Below, one piece after another: positions 1 to 11,100 of a stretch of 64,000 bases of DNA (its first letter is position 1; each line of letters starts with the position of its first letter). A program made the position numbers and the translations under genes. The notes beneath the pieces were generated by a model. The model made no database searches. It saw nothing but the letters and a program-made list of their open reading frames with translations, and was not told where the DNA came from. Location of the stretch: assembly GCA_034440635.1 (NCBI GenBank), contig JAOTON010000965.1, positions 62,001 through 126,000 of the forward strand. The letters are read 5' to 3'. The stretch comes from Lepas anatifera (Eukaryota; Arthropoda; Thecostraca; Lepadidae).

Positions 1-12
1 TGTTTGCCTATT

Positions 13-80
13 GTCACCGGCTTCTCCTGCGCCGGAGCGGCACTTGCCGAGGCCGCAGGCCGAGGTCAGAAGCCGGTGAC
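13..80. repeat. GC-rich hairpin module at end of SINE/LINE-like tail
   Basis: GTCACCGGCTTCT at 13-25 is the exact inverse of AGAAGCCGGTGAC at 68-80. Between them lies the GC-rich tail sequence (CTCCTGCGCCGGAGCGG, then GCCGAGGCCGCAGGCCGAGG) that recurs at about 6,240, 9,714, 14,787 (inverted) and 18,844. The hairpin is seen again at 6,235-6,304. In most other copies the right arm is absent and the tail runs directly into (GTT)n. Confidence 0.75.
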
Positions 81-404
81 GAACGAAGTAAGAAACGGCT
101 TCTATTCTGACAGTTTTTCCGGTCTCGTCGTGTCTGTCTGTCAGAGCCGCATGACGAAATCCATGGAGCGAAGCGCATTGAGATTTCTCAAGCGGGTCTA
201 TTCTGGCCGCTCAGACGGGTCTCGTCGTGGTCAGAAGCCGGTGACGAACGAAGTAAGAAACGGCTTCTATTCTGACAGTTTTTCCGGTCTCGTCGTCGTC
301 GTTGTTGTCAGAGCCGCATGACGAAATCCATGGAGCGAAGCGCATTGAGATTTCTCAAGCGGCTCTATTCTGGCCGCTCAGACGGGTCTCGTCGTGGTCT
401 GTTG
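64..404 (+). repeat. Two tandem copies of a ~165-bp unit
   Basis: The segment starting GTCAGAAGCCGGTGACGAAC at 65 is repeated from 230, including the shared stretch CGAAATCCATGGAGCGAAGC and the ending GGCCGCTCAGACGGGTCTCG. The second copy has a slightly longer (GTC/GTT)n run. Only the first part of this unit is found elsewhere (about 1,715-1,800, 6,290-6,360 and inverted at 18,735-18,800), so the duplication is local. Confidence 0.8.
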
Positions 405-1490
405 TTTGCGTCTGTCCGTCCTGAGAATTGATGTCAGAGCTCTGGAATTTTGTAGGGTGATAGCCCTTCTGCTCCAGACACCCAAACTGAAGCCCCGAGT
501 CAAATCCAAAATAGTTTTTGAGAAATTTTGGCTCAAACTTTTTCTGTTTTATATTTTTCTAATTTTTACTTCTTAATCTACGAACTTGAAACTTATGTCC
601 TTTTCGAAAGATAACAAGGGCCACCTAGGGAAAACGAATTGAGCTGATCCGACAATATTTATTGCGCGAAAACGCGGCATTTCTCACGCGAGCAAAAAAC
701 ATGCTAAAAGTTGATGGCCGACTTGTGCGCTCGAAATGGCAGAAGACAGGCCTCAGTTAGCTGAAAGGCAGTTACCTAGGGGTAGCTAGGAAAATTTTGT
801 AGTGCTTAGGCATAGTTTTGAGTGCAAAACGCAAAATTTTGACCTACTTTTTACAGTTCTTCCGGAAGACTGAATTTTGGTTCATTTCATTTCAACGTTA
901 ATATCTCACAATCTAATTGACCGATTTGAGTTTTCATTTCAAATAATGAAAGAACATTGCTTCCGCCTGATAATATTTGGAGATGGAAGTTGTGAATGTG
1001 AAATTCTTTGTTTTATAGGCATAAATAGAAATTGAGTAAAAAAACTTTTTATTTGCATCTTCCTGGTTCCAAGCTCATGTCACTCACAAACTTAGAACTG
1101 ACATGGCTGAAGAGGAAAGTTACTTGCGGTCATTTCGCTCACTTATACTACCCACCTATCTCTAATGGCTTTCGAGTAATTAGTCCAAAATGTATTACAA
1201 GATGCTAAAGTTCTCGGACCACCTTTGCTTCTCACCATGGTTTGAAGTCCTTAAAATGGATGGAAGTGGAAGTAATTTGGCATGAAGGTAGCTTGCGATC
1301 CTAGCTCGACGATAGAACTAATTTCAGCCCAAAAGAATGTTTGGTTCGTCTTCTAGAAGCACTTTTATATCGTGCCTTTTCGGGACAAGCACAGCACCCG
1401 GCGCCAGCGGCCCGGAATGTTCGGCGGAGTTGTACCAGCCAGTGACCTCCTGACGGGTCACAGCTGTTCAGCTAGTGGGAGGATGAGTAG
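405..1490 (+). repeat. Module A, copy 1 (AT-rich dispersed repeat)
   Basis: This about 1.1-kb block begins after a GT-rich run with CCTGAGAATTGATGTCAGAG and ends in CTCCTGACGGGTCACAGCTG before the tRNA-like SINE head. The same block lies at 9,775-10,855 and 18,905-19,985 in the same order and orientation, and its last 200 bp recur at 30,289-30,480. No ORF is conserved between copies. It always directly precedes the tRNA-like head, so A and the SINE may be one composite element. Confidence 0.75.
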
Positions 1491-1493
1491 TGT

Positions 1494-1725
1494 GGCACGG
1501 TGGTCTAGTGGTTAGAGGCCCTGTCTCTTGATCAGGTAGGTCCGGTTCGAATCCGGTGGTGACCACGTACTCTTTATTGGTTATTTCAAAGAAAAGAATG
1601 ATAAAACTGACTTGCAGGCTTATGAAGAGATACATTAAGAACGAAATATGGTTTGATTTCGGCACATTGTCATGCGGCTCTCCTGCGCCGGTGGGGCGTT
1701 AGCCCAGGCCGCAGGCCGAGGTTGT
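1494..1725 (+). mobile_element. tRNA-derived SINE, copy 1
   Basis: The head has a pol III A-box-like TGGTCTAGTGG (1501-1511) and a B-box GGTTCGAATCC (1544-1554). The T arm folds with four pairs around a TTCGAAT loop. The anticodon position reads CTT and the acceptor stem does not pair, so this is a tRNA relic and not a tRNA gene. An about 90-nt body follows (GTACTCTTTATTGGTTATTT onward), then the GC-rich 3' end CTCCTGCGCCGGTGGGGCG, which resembles the tail of the longer repeats. Related copies are at 10,860, 19,990 and 30,538, and a 3' fragment at 24,340. Confidence 0.75.
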
Positions 1726-1794
1726 CAGAAGCCGGTGACGAACGAAGTAAGAAACGGCTTCTATTCTGACAGTTTTTCCGGTCTCGTCGTGGTT

Positions 1795-2720
1795 GTCTGT
1801 TGTTGTTGTTGTCTGTTCTGAGCGCTGGTATCAGAGACCTAAAACTTTTGTGGATAGAAGGCACTTCCAAATGAATAAGCACCACGGTTGTCAATTTTTA
1901 AAATTTTCAAAATTTTGGCCACAATTTTGCATTATGTGATTTTTAACTTTTATGTTTCTATTTTTTGCTAACTCATCTAGACTCTTCAAACTTGCACCCT
2001 TTTACATCAGGGAAATTGTAGTTCACACAAAAAGTTGGTTGGAAAGAAAAAGCTTTAAATTTAGGGCTCTAAATTAGCTTTTAAACTTTGCACCCTAAAT
2101 TTGGCATAAAACTCATGGTCTAAACTACAGGCTCGAAATATCTGAAGCTACAGAAGTTCAGGTTCTGAGTCAAATATCAACTAAAAGTTCGGTTTGTGCA
2201 GTACTGCACAAACACAGAAACGAAACAAAAACGGAAATTTAAGGGTCCTTTTTGGCCCATTCCGGGAAGGTCTGCATTTCCCAAAATATCATTCAAACCC
2301 TTATATCTTCCGATCTAATTGATAAAAATTAGCTCCCATTTCAGATAATATAAGAGAATAGCCTCCTTTATTGTATATTTAGAGATAAAAACTTTCAGAC
2401 TGAAACTTTTTATTTTATAGGCAAAAATAAAATATAAGTTTTTAAAATTTTTATTCTCAGCCCCCTGGTTTCCAGACCATGATAGCTACAGTATTGAACT
2501 TAACACGGCTGGATAGAAAACTTCGTTGCCGTCATTTTTCTCACTCATACCCCCCACTTATCTCTTACGGCTTCCGCGCTAACAGCGGTAAAATACATTT
2601 CGAAGTGGTAATTTTATCGGTTCATTTTTGCTTCACACCAGGATTTCGAATGGTTAATATAGATGGAAGTGGATAAAATTCGGCAAAAAGCTAGTTCAAA
2701 GACATATCTTGCCATCGCAG
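1795..2720 (+). repeat. Module B, copy 1
   Basis: This begins after GTT repeats with TGAGCGCTGGTATCAGAGAC and continues as AT-rich sequence with no conserved ORF. Copies are at 6,400-7,320, 11,100-12,020 and inverted at 17,761-18,690. A perfect 22-nt palindrome at 2192-2213 (half-site GTTTGTGCAGT) is kept intact in three of the four copies. A short 65-codon frame starting MIATVLNLTRLDRKL recurs in three copies, but the fourth has lost the ATG, so I do not treat it as a gene. Confidence 0.75.
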
Positions 2721-2759
2721 CAGGTTGCATATCATAGCAACAACAGTGTACCTTTAATT

Positions 2760-3300
2760 AAATGTAATACACAATGCTAGTATGTTTCCCGCTCGAAACC
2801 TCACCCCGCCGTTCGGCCGTAACGTGGCTGCGGGCGGCGCACTTGTAGCTGCTATGCGAGACAGATACCATAGCTATCTACGCATGCTATAGACCAGCGC
2901 GAATGCCCGGTGGTGGCAGGGTAGTCTGTCTCGTTTCGGCTCCTCTACTCGTGCGGCGGGCGCGTTGTCTATTAGATATTCATATCAGTCGGACGGCCGG
3001 GTGGCGGCCGTGCGGTGGGGTCCCGCTCGCTGCGGCGACTTGCGACGAATAAAAAACAAAATGGTGGTCAGGAACTGGTTTGCTTGTTTGGTTTGTTGTG
3101 TTTTGTTTCTTTATGTGTGTCCAAATTTTACTGTGTATGTGTGTGATAGGTCCGGTAAAAGTGATGTGTCTTATGAGAGAGATAAGAGAGGCCCCACCAC
3201 TTAAGCCTTCGGGTATTTGCGTCAATCTATTTGTTATACCTGTCATATTGTTTCCGTCCAATAAAAGTTTATCATCTGTCTATCTATCTACCTCACTAGT
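2760..3300 (+). mobile_element. Module D, copy 1: GC-rich block ending in a LINE-like 3' end
   Basis: A GC-rich block (about 2,800-3,050) passes into a T/G-rich stretch and then ends in CCAATAAAAGTTTATC followed by (TCTA)n. An AATAAA signal beside a short tetranucleotide tail is typical of the 3' end of a non-LTR retrotransposon or a SINE that copied one. Copies are at 12,060-12,600 and inverted at 17,210-17,760, also ending in the (TCTA)n run. Predicted frames here (80-95 codons, both strands) follow the shared sequence and show no domain. Confidence 0.6.
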
Positions 3301-3441
3301 TAATGCATCCTCTAACCATAGGTAGCACTGGCCAAAGGATCCACCGTTGCGCACCATTTCTTTCCCAGCCGTATAAACCTCTTTGTGGTAATACCATGAC
3401 ACGTGACTCCTTGCACTCCCTGCTTAAATAAACTTAATAAG

Positions 3442-5870
3442 CAGTGGCGTATCCAGGCCATTAGTATGGGGATGGGGCTAAGGAGCTCGAGCATAGGCGG
3501 ATCCAAGACATCAGTACCGGGGTGGGGCTAGTGAGCTCGAGCATAGGCGGATCCAGGACATCAGTACGGGGTGGGGCTAAGGAGCTCGAGCATAGATGGA
3601 TACAGGACATCAGGAGCGGGTTGGAACTCGGGACCTCGAGCATAAGCGGATCCAGGACACATCAATACGGGGGTGGGGCTAAGAAGCTCAAGCATAGGTG
3701 GATCCAGGACATCAGTAGGGGGTGGGGCTAAGGAGCTCCAGCATAGGCGGATCCAGGACATCAGTTCGGGGGTGGGGTTAAGGAGCTCGAGCATAGGCGG
3801 ACCCAGGACATCAGTACAAGGGTGGGCTAAGGAGATCGAGCATAGGCGAATCCAGGACATCAGCACGGAGGTGGGGCTAAGGAGCTCGAGCATAGGCGGA
3901 CCCAGGACATCAGTACAGGGGTGGGGCTAAGGAGTTCGAGCATAGGCGGAACCAGGACATCAGTACGGGGATGGGCCTAAGGAGCTCGATCATAGGCGGA
4001 TCCAGGACATCAGTTCGGGGGTGGGGCTAAGGGAGCTCGAGCATAGGCGGACCCAGGACATCAGTGCGGGGTGGTGTTAAGGAGCTCAAGCATAAGCGGA
4101 TTCAGCTCATCAGTACGGGGGTGGGGCTTGGGAGCTCGAGCATAGGCGGATCCAGGACATCAGTAGGGGGGTGGGGGCTAAGGAGTTCAAGCATAGACGG
4201 ATCCAGGGCAGTACAGAGGTGGGGCTACGGAGTTCGAGCATAGGCGGATCCAGGACATCAGTAAGGGGGTGGGGTAAGGAGCTCGACCATAGGCGGATCC
4301 AGGACATCAGTAGGGGGTAGGGGCTAAGGAGTTCGGGTATAGGCGGATCCAGGACATCAGTACGGAGGTGGGGCAAAGAAGTTCGAGCATAGGCGGATCC
4401 AGGACATCAGTACGGGGGTGGGGCTAAGGAGCTCGAGCATAGGCGGATCCAGGACATCAGTGCGGGGGTGGGGCTCCGGAGCTCGAGTAAAGGCGGATCC
4501 AGGGCATCAATACGGGGGTGGGGCTAAGGGGCTGGAGCATAGGCGGATCCAGGACATAAGTATGGGTGTGGGGTTAAGGAGCTCGAGCAGAGGCGGATCC
4601 AGGACATCAGTACGGAGGTGGGGCTAAGGAGCTGGAGCATAGGCGGATCCAGGATATAAGTATGGGTGTGGTGCTAAGGAGCTCGAGCAGAGGCGGATCC
4701 AGGACATCAGTACGGGGGTGGGGCTAAGGGGCTCGAGTAGAGGCGGATCAAGGACATCAGCACGGGGGTAGGGGCTAAAGAGTTCGAGCATAGGCGGATC
4801 CAGGATATCAGTACGAGTGTGGGGCTAAGGAGCTCGAGCATAAGCGGATTCAGGACATCAGTACGGGGGTGGGGCTCGGGAGCTCGAGCATAGGCGAATC
4901 CAGGACATCAGTAGAGGGTCGGGGCTGAGCATAGGCGGTTCCAGGGCAATACAGAGGTGGGGCTAAGGAGCTCGAGCAGAGGCGGATCGAGGACATCAGT
5001 ACGGGGGTGGGGCTAAGGGGCTCGAGTATAGCCGGATCAAGGACATCAGTACGGGGGTGGGGCTAAGGAGCCCGAGCATAAGCGGATCCAGGACATCAGC
5101 ACGGGGGTGAGGCTAAGGAGCTGGAGCATAGGCGGATCCAGGACATCAGGAGCGGGTTGGAACTCGGGACCTCGAGGATAAGCGGATCCAGAACATCAAT
5201 ACGGGGGTGGGGCTAAGGAGCTCGAGCATAGGCGGATCCAGGACATCAATAGGGGGTGGGGCTAAGGAGCTCGAGCATAGGCGGATCCAGGACATCAGTA
5301 AGGGGGTGGGGCTAAGGAGCTCGACTATAAGCGGATCCAGGACATCAGCACGGGGGTAAGGGCTAAAGAGTTCGAGCATAGGCGGATCCAGGACATCAGT
5401 AAGAGGGTGGGGCTAGGGAGTTAGAGCATAGGCGGATCCAGGACATCAGTACGGGGGTGGGGCTAAGGAGCTCGAGCATAGGCGGATCCATGACATCAGT
5501 TCGACGGGGGGCTAAGGAGCTCGAGCATAGGCAGATCCAGGACATCAGTGCGGGGGTGGAGCTCCGGAGCTCGAGTAAAGGCGGATCCAGGACATCAGTA
5601 CGGGGGGTGGGGCTAAGGAGATGGAGCAAAGGCGGATCCGGGACTTCAGTACGGAGGTGGGGCTAAGAAGTTAGAGTATAGGCCGATCCAGGACATCAGT
5701 ACGGGGGTGGGGCTAAGGAAATCGAGCATAGGCGGATCCAGGACATCAGTAAGGGGATGGGGTAAGGAGCTCGAGCATAGGCGGATCCAGGACATCAGTA
5801 CGGGGGTGGGGCTAAAGAGCTCGAGCATAGGCGGATCCAGGACATCAGTTCGGTGGTGGGGCTGAGGTCT
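3442..5870 (+). repeat. 50-bp satellite array 1 (about 48 units)
   Basis: Tandem 50-bp units begin with CATAGGCGGATCCAGG, continue ACATCAGTACGGGGGTGGGG and end CTAAGGAGCTCGAG. Each intact unit therefore has BamHI, SacI and XhoI sites. The first unit is introduced by CAGTGGCGTATCCAGG, which looks like a hAT terminal repeat. Units vary by point changes and small indels. Since 50 is not a multiple of 3, three units give a 50-residue periodic translation on either strand (for example MSWIRLCSSSLAPP); these are not genes. The array ends where GGGCTGAGGTCTCGAGC passes into tail E. Confidence 0.95.
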
Positions 5871-6235
5871 CGAGCTGGGGCATAACTCGGTAACAAATAG
5901 GCTGAATTGGGTGAAAATCTGCAGGTATAGGTGCAATACTGTCGGAAAACCCGTCATATTTTATATTGCATCGCCTTTCTTCTGGTCATGCTTAGTCTTT
6001 GCTTAACAAAACAAACATTACACGTGTGTTTATTTATGTGATGACATAAACAGAGGGCAAGCGTGGTGCAGTTTGCAGATACATGCTAATTTAAGAAAAC
6101 ATGGGCCTAGACAGGGGATTAAATGGAGCCATAGTGAGAACACAAAACCTAAAACTCAAACATTACGTTGTTATAAGTATCGAACTGCTGAAAAAACTCG
6201 CCTGTCAATCGAACTGTTTGGCTAACGTACATAGT
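5871..6235 (+). repeat. Tail module E, copy 1
   Basis: This about 365-bp unique-looking tail follows the satellite array. It contains AACTCGGTAACAAATAGGCT, then AAACATGGGCCTAGACAGGG, and ends at GTTTGGCTAACGTACAT before the GC-rich hairpin tail. Copies are at 9,351-9,710, diverged at 14,465-14,779, and inverted at 14,850-15,195. No ORF is conserved. Confidence 0.8.
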
Positions 6236-6398
6236 CACCGGCTTCTCCTGTGCCGGAGCGGCACCTGCCGAGGCCGCAGGCCGAGGTTGTCAGAAGCCGG
6301 TGACGAACGAAGTAAGAAACGGCTTCTATTCTGACAGTTTTTCCGGTCTCGTCGTCGTCGTTGTCTGTTGTTGTTGTTGTTGTTGTTGTTGTCTGTTC
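6236..6398 (+). repeat. GC-rich hairpin tail with (GTT)n
   Basis: The hairpin arms match those at 13-80. They are followed by CGGCTTCTATTCTGACAG and a (GTT)n run at about 6,361-6,393. The microsatellite sits exactly at the join to module B, as a retrotransposon tail would. Confidence 0.75.
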
Positions 6399-6399
6399 T

Positions 6400-7320
6400 G
6401 AGCGCTGGTATCAGAGACCTAAAACTTTTGTGGATAGAAGGCACTTCCAAATGAATAAGCACCACGGTTGTCAATTTTCAAAATTTTCAAAATTTTGCCA
6501 AGAACTTTGCATTATGTGATTTTTAACTTTTATTTTTCTATTTTTTGCTAATTCTTCTAGACTCTTCAAACTTGCACCCTTTTACATCAGAGAAATTTGT
6601 AGTTCACACAAAACGTTGGAAAGAAAAAGCTTTAAATTTAAGGCTCTAAATTAGCTTTTAAACTTTGCACCCTAAATTTTGCATAAAACTCATGGTCTAA
6701 ACTACAGGCTCGAAATATCTGAAGCTACAGCAGTTCAGGTTCTGAGTCAAATATCAACTTAAAGGCCGGTTTGTGCAGTACTGCACAAACACAGAAACAA
6801 AACAAAAACGGAAATTTAAGGGTCCTTTTTGGCCCATTCCGTGAAGGTCTGCATTTCCCAAAATAACATTCAAACGCTTATATCTTCCGATCTAATTGAC
6901 AAAAATTAGTTCTCATTTCAGATAATAAGAGAGAATAGCCTCCTTTATTATATATTTAGAGATAAAAACTTTCAGACTGAAACGTTTTATTTTATAGTCA
7001 AAAATAAAACATAAGTTTTTAAAAATTTTATTCTCAGCCCCCTGGTTTCCAGACCATGATAGCTACGGTATTGAACTTAACACGGCTGGATAGAAAACTT
7101 CGTTGCCGTCATTTTTCTCCCTCATACCCCACACTTATCTCTTACGGCTTCTGCGCTATAAGCCGTAAAGTACATTTCAAAGTGGTAATTCTATCAGTTC
7201 AATTTTGCTTCACACCGGGGTTTAGGGTGGTTAGAGTCATTGGAGGGAAATGAAATTTTGCATGCAGCTAGGTAAGAGACATATGTCGACATTCCATCTG
7301 CATAGATATCAATGAAACAC
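6400..7320 (+). repeat. Module B, copy 2
   Basis: Same module as at 1,795. The 22-nt palindrome is intact at 6,769-6,790. The right end (7,200-7,320: GGTTTAGGGTGGTTAGAGTC, then TTGCATGCAGCTAGGTAAG) matches the inverted copy near 17,815-17,880 better than copies 1 and 3, which indicates two subtypes of B. Confidence 0.75.
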
Positions 7321-7549
7321 CAAGTTACCTTTACAAACATGCCGTTTCTCCACGCAACCTTGTAGGATATCACCACGCGTCACCCCTGCGTCCACGCCGC
7401 GGGAACGCCGGCGATCGGCGCGGCCGTTTCTGTTTATTTATGGTCTGGTAAAAAAGTACCCATTACTACCCATAATGCATCACAAGTAATTAGAGTACCG
7501 TAAAAGTCCGAGTTTACAATAAGAGTATTATGTTTCTGTTTTTGACCAT

Positions 7550-7690
7550 GGGTGGATCCAGGGAATAAGTAGGCTAGGTGCCCCCCTCACCCTTCTCCCC
7601 CCATCCCCCTCCCCCAACCCCCAGTCGACCATCGGCGCCCTCTGAAATTGTAAAGACACGCCTCTCAAGGTCGATGACGCTCCCTGAAAT
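7550..7690 (+). repeat. Fragment of the CATAGGCGGATCC MITE
   Basis: GGGTGGATCCAGGGAATAAG at about 7,550 begins a C-rich 140-bp segment with GGCGCCCTCTGAAATTG, which resembles the interior of the neighbouring MITE. It lacks a matching right end. The preceding 7,330-7,549 shows no recognisable feature. Confidence 0.4.
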
Positions 7691-7699
7691 TTCGCTTCC

Positions 7700-7967
7700 C
7701 ATACGCGGATCCAGGATTGCCTATCGGGAGCGAGGTGGAAGGGGAAATTTCCTGGTGGGCGCTATCTACACCAGGGACGCCACTTTTGGCCGGAAACCTA
7801 TCAAGTAGGCGCTAAAACCTATCAGTAGACCCCGATACCTGCATCTCGGGAAAAACGACATTTAAGGGGGTGCCATCGAACTTTCCAGGGGTTTTCGGGA
7901 CAATTTCAGGGGGCGCTAAGATTCTATGGGGGGCACCTGTCCCCTTTCCCCCTTGGATCCGCCTATG
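7700..7967. mobile_element. Short hAT-like MITE, copy A (CATAGGCGGATCC ends)
   Basis: The left end is CATACGCGGATCCAGG and the right end CCTTGGATCCGCCTATG, so the ends are inverted repeats of CATAGGCGGATCC. The interior is a run of GGGGCGCC-type blocks (GCCACTTTTGGCCGGAAACC, CAGGGGGCGCTAAG). A clear 8-bp target duplication is not visible, so assignment to hAT rests on the terminal sequence and on similarity to the duplication-bearing elements at 51,452 and 52,844. Its terminal 16 bp match the start of the 50-bp satellite monomer. Confidence 0.6.
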
Positions 7968-7984
7968 TCGTTTCGGGGGGGCAC

Positions 7985-9350
7985 GGAGGTAGGGTCGTTA
8001 CGGGTGTGGGGGTAAGGAGCTCGAGCATAAGCGGATCCAGGACATCAGCATGGGGGTAGGGGCTAAAGAGTTCGAGCATAGGCGGACCCAGGACATCAGT
8101 ACGAGGGTGGGGCTAGGGAGTTAGAGCATAGGCTGATCCAGGACATCGGTACGAGGGTCGGGCTAGGGAGTTAGAGCATAGGCGGATCCAGGACATCGGT
8201 ACGAGGGTCGGGCTAGGGAGTTAGAGCATAGGTGGATCCAGGACATTAGTACGGGGATGGGGCTAAGCAGCTGAGCATTGGCGGATTCAGGACATCAGTA
8301 CGGGGTGAGACTCGGGAGTTCCAGCATAGGCGGATCCAGGACATCAGTAGGGGGGTAGGGGCTAAGGAGTTCGAGCATATGCGGATCCAGGACATCAGTA
8401 CGAAGGTGGGGCTAAGAAGTTAGAGCATAGGCGGATCCAGGACATCAGTACGGGGGTGGGGCTAAGGAGCTCCAGCAAAGGTGGATCCAGGCCTCAGTAC
8501 CGGGGTGGGGCTAAGGAGCTCGAGCATAGGCGGATCCAGGACATCAGTACGGTGGTAGGGCTCGGGCGTTCCAGCATAGGCGGATCCAGGACATTAGTAG
8601 GGTGGTAGGGGCTAAAGAGTTCGAGTATAGGCGAATCCAGCGCAGTACGGGGGCGGGGCTAAGGGGTTCGAGTATAGCCGGATAAAGGACATCAGTACAG
8701 AGGTGGGGCTAAGGAGCTCAAGCATAAGCGGATCCAGGACATCAGCAGAGGGGTAGGGGCTAAAGAGTTCGAGCATAGGCGGATCCAGGACATCAGTACG
8801 GGGGTGGGGCTAAGGAGCTCGAGCATAGCGGAGCCGGGATATCAGTACGGGGTTAGAGGCTAAGGGTTTTGAGCATAGGCAGATCCAGCATATCGGTACG
8901 GGGATGGGGCTAGGGGATCCAGCATAGGCGGATCCAGGACATCTGTACGGAGGTGGGGCTAAGGAGCTCGAGCATAGGCGGATCCAGGACATCAGTATGG
9001 CTGTCGGGCTAAGGAGCTCGAGCAGAGGCGGATCCAGGACATCAGTACGGGGCTGGGGCTAAAGGGCTTGAGTATAGGCGGATCAAAGACATCAGTAAGG
9101 GGGTGGGGCTAAGGACCTCGAGCATAAGCGGATCCAGGACATCAAGAGGCTAAAGAGTTAAAACAGGTAGGGGCTAAAGAGTTAAAACATAAGCGGATCC
9201 AGGACATCAGTACGGCGGTGGGGCTAAGGAGCTCGAGCATAAGCGGATTCAGGACATCAGTACGTGGGTGGGGCTCGGGAGCTCGAGTGGGGAGCTCGAG
9301 CATAGGCGGATCCAGGACATCAGTTCGGTGGTGGGGCTGAGGTGTCGAGC
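7985..9350 (+). repeat. 50-bp satellite array 2 (about 27 units)
   Basis: Same monomer and orientation as array 1, but more irregular: several units are truncated or have GAGTTAGAG or GAGTTCGAG in place of GAGCTCGAG. It begins only about 18 bp after the right end of the MITE, so MITE end and array are nearly continuous. A short 23-bp sub-duplication involving GTAGGGGCTAAAGAGTTAAA lies near 9,145-9,190. The array ends in tail E. Confidence 0.95.
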
Positions 9351-9710
9351 TGGGGCATAACTCGGTAACAAATAGGCTGAATTGGGTGAAAATCTGCAGG
9401 TATAGGTGAAATACCGTCGGAAAACCCATCATATTTTATATTGTATCTCCTTCCTTCTCGTCATGCCCAGTCTTTGCTTAACAAAACAAACATTATTCTT
9501 GTGTTTATTTATTTGATGACATGAACAGAGGGCAAGCGTGGTGCAGTACGCAGAGACATGCTAATTTAGGAAAACATGGGCCTAGACAGGGGATTGAATG
9601 GAGCCATAATGAGGACACAAGACCTAAAACTCCAACATTGCGTTGTTATAAGTATCAAACTGCTGAAAAAACTCGCCTGTCAATCGAACTGTTTGGCTAA
9701 CGTACATTGT
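9351..9710 (+). repeat. Tail module E, copy 2
   Basis: Close match to 5,871-6,235, again joining the GC-rich tail at GCTAACGTACATTGTCACCG. Here the GC-rich tail (9,714-9,762) lacks the right hairpin arm and runs directly into TTGTTGTTGTTGTTGG and module A. Confidence 0.8.
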
Positions 9711-9774
9711 CACCGGCTTCTCCTGCGCCAGAGCGGCACCTGCCGAGGCCGCAGGCCGAGGTCTGTTGTTGTTG

Positions 9775-10855
9775 TTGTTGGCGTCTCTCAGTCCTGAGAA
9801 TTGATGTCAGAGCTCTGGAATTTTGTAGGGTGATAGCCCGTCTGCTCCAGACACCCAAACTGAAGCCCCGAGTCGAAATCCAAAATATTTTTTGAGAAAT
9901 TTTGGCTCAAACTTTTTCTGTTTTATATTTTTGTAATTTTTACTTCTTAAGCTACAAACTTGAAATTTATGTCCCTTTCAAGGATAACAAGGCCCAGCTA
10001 GGGGAAAAAATTGAGCTGATCGAACAATATTTATTGCGTGAAAACGCGGCATTTCTCACGCGAGCAAAAAACCTGCTAAAAGTTGATGGCCGACTTGTGC
10101 GCTCGAAATGTCAGAAGACATGCCTCAGTTAGCTGAAAGACAGTTACCTAGGGCTAGCTAGGAAAATTTTGTAGTGCTTAGGCATGGTTTAGAGTGCAAA
10201 ACGCAAAATTTTGACCTACTTTTTACAGTTCTTCCGGAAGACTGAATTTTGGTTCATTTCATTTCAACGTTAATATCTCACAATCTAATTGACCGATTTA
10301 AGTTTTCATTTCAAATAATGAAAGAACATTGCTTCCGCCTGATAATATTTGGAGATGGAAATTTTGAATGTGAAATTCTTTTTTATAGGCATAAATAGAA
10401 ATGGAGTCAAAAACTTTTTAATTTGCATCTTCCTGGTTCCAAGCTCATGTCACTCACAAACTCAGAACTGAAATGGCTGAATAGGGAAGTTACGTGGGAT
10501 CATTTCGCTCACTTATACTACCCACCTATCTCTAATGGCTTTCGAGTAATTAGTCCAAAATGTATTACAAGATGCTAAATTTATCGGACCACCTTTGCTT
10601 CTCACCATGGTTTCAAGTCCTTAAAATGGATGGAAGTGGAAGATATTTGGCATGAAGCTAGCTTACGATCCTAGCTCGACGATACAAGTAATTTCAGCCC
10701 AAAAGAATGTTTGGTTCGTCTTCTAGAAGCGCCTTTATATCGTGCCTTTTCGGGACAAGCACAGCACCCGGCGCCAGCGGCCCGGCATATTCGGCGGAAT
10801 TGTACCAGCCAGTGACCTCCTGACGGGCCACAGCTGTTCAGCTAGTGGGAGGGCG
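9775..10855 (+). repeat. Module A, copy 2
   Basis: Matches 405-1,490 at an offset of about 9,365 bp, with the same features in order (TGAGAATTGATGTCAGAGCT at the left, CTCCTGACGGGCCACAGCTG at the right). A few base changes and small indels separate the two copies. Confidence 0.75.
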
Positions 10856-10859
10856 AGTA

Positions 10860-11100
10860 TTGTGGAACGGTGTTCTAGTGGTTAGAGGCCCCGTCTATTG
10901 ATCAGGCAGGTCCGGTTCGAATCCGGGGATGGCCACGTACTCTTTATTGGTTATTTCAAAGAAAAGAATGATTAAACAGACTTACAGGCTTATGAAGAGA
11001 TACATTAAGAACGAAATATGGTTTGCTTTCGGCACATTGTCATGCGGCTCTCCTGCGCCGGTGGGGCGTTAGCCCAGGCCGCAGGCCGAGGTTGTTGTTG
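10860..11100 (+). mobile_element. tRNA-derived SINE, copy 2
   Basis: The A-box is altered (TGTTCTAGTGG) and the B-box GGTTCGAATCC is intact near 10,914-10,924. The 3' GC-rich end passes straight into (GTT)n at 11,089-11,105, with no hairpin right arm. Compare copy 1, where the right arm is present. Confidence 0.75.

Noticed and set aside
1494..1566. A functional tRNA gene
   Set aside because: A- and B-boxes are present but the acceptor stem does not pair and the same unit recurs with a SINE body and GC-rich tail.
2479..2676. A conserved small protein starting MIATVLNLTRLDRKL in module B
   Set aside because: It recurs only because the module recurs; one copy lacks the ATG, and changes between copies are not codon-biased by eye.
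3080..3325. A small protein gene in module D
   Set aside because: The frame runs through an AATAAA signal and a tetranucleotide tail, is overlapped by an equally long antisense frame, and has no domain.
3442..5870. CRISPR array
   Set aside because: Units are contiguous 50-bp repeats without unique spacers, in an animal-type genome.
3461..5957. Many frames of 60-141 codons with periodic LELLSPTP or GLRSSSIGGSRTS residues over the satellite arrays
   Set aside because: They exist on both strands and in several phases, follow the 50-bp unit, and start and stop at random units. They are translations of the satellite.
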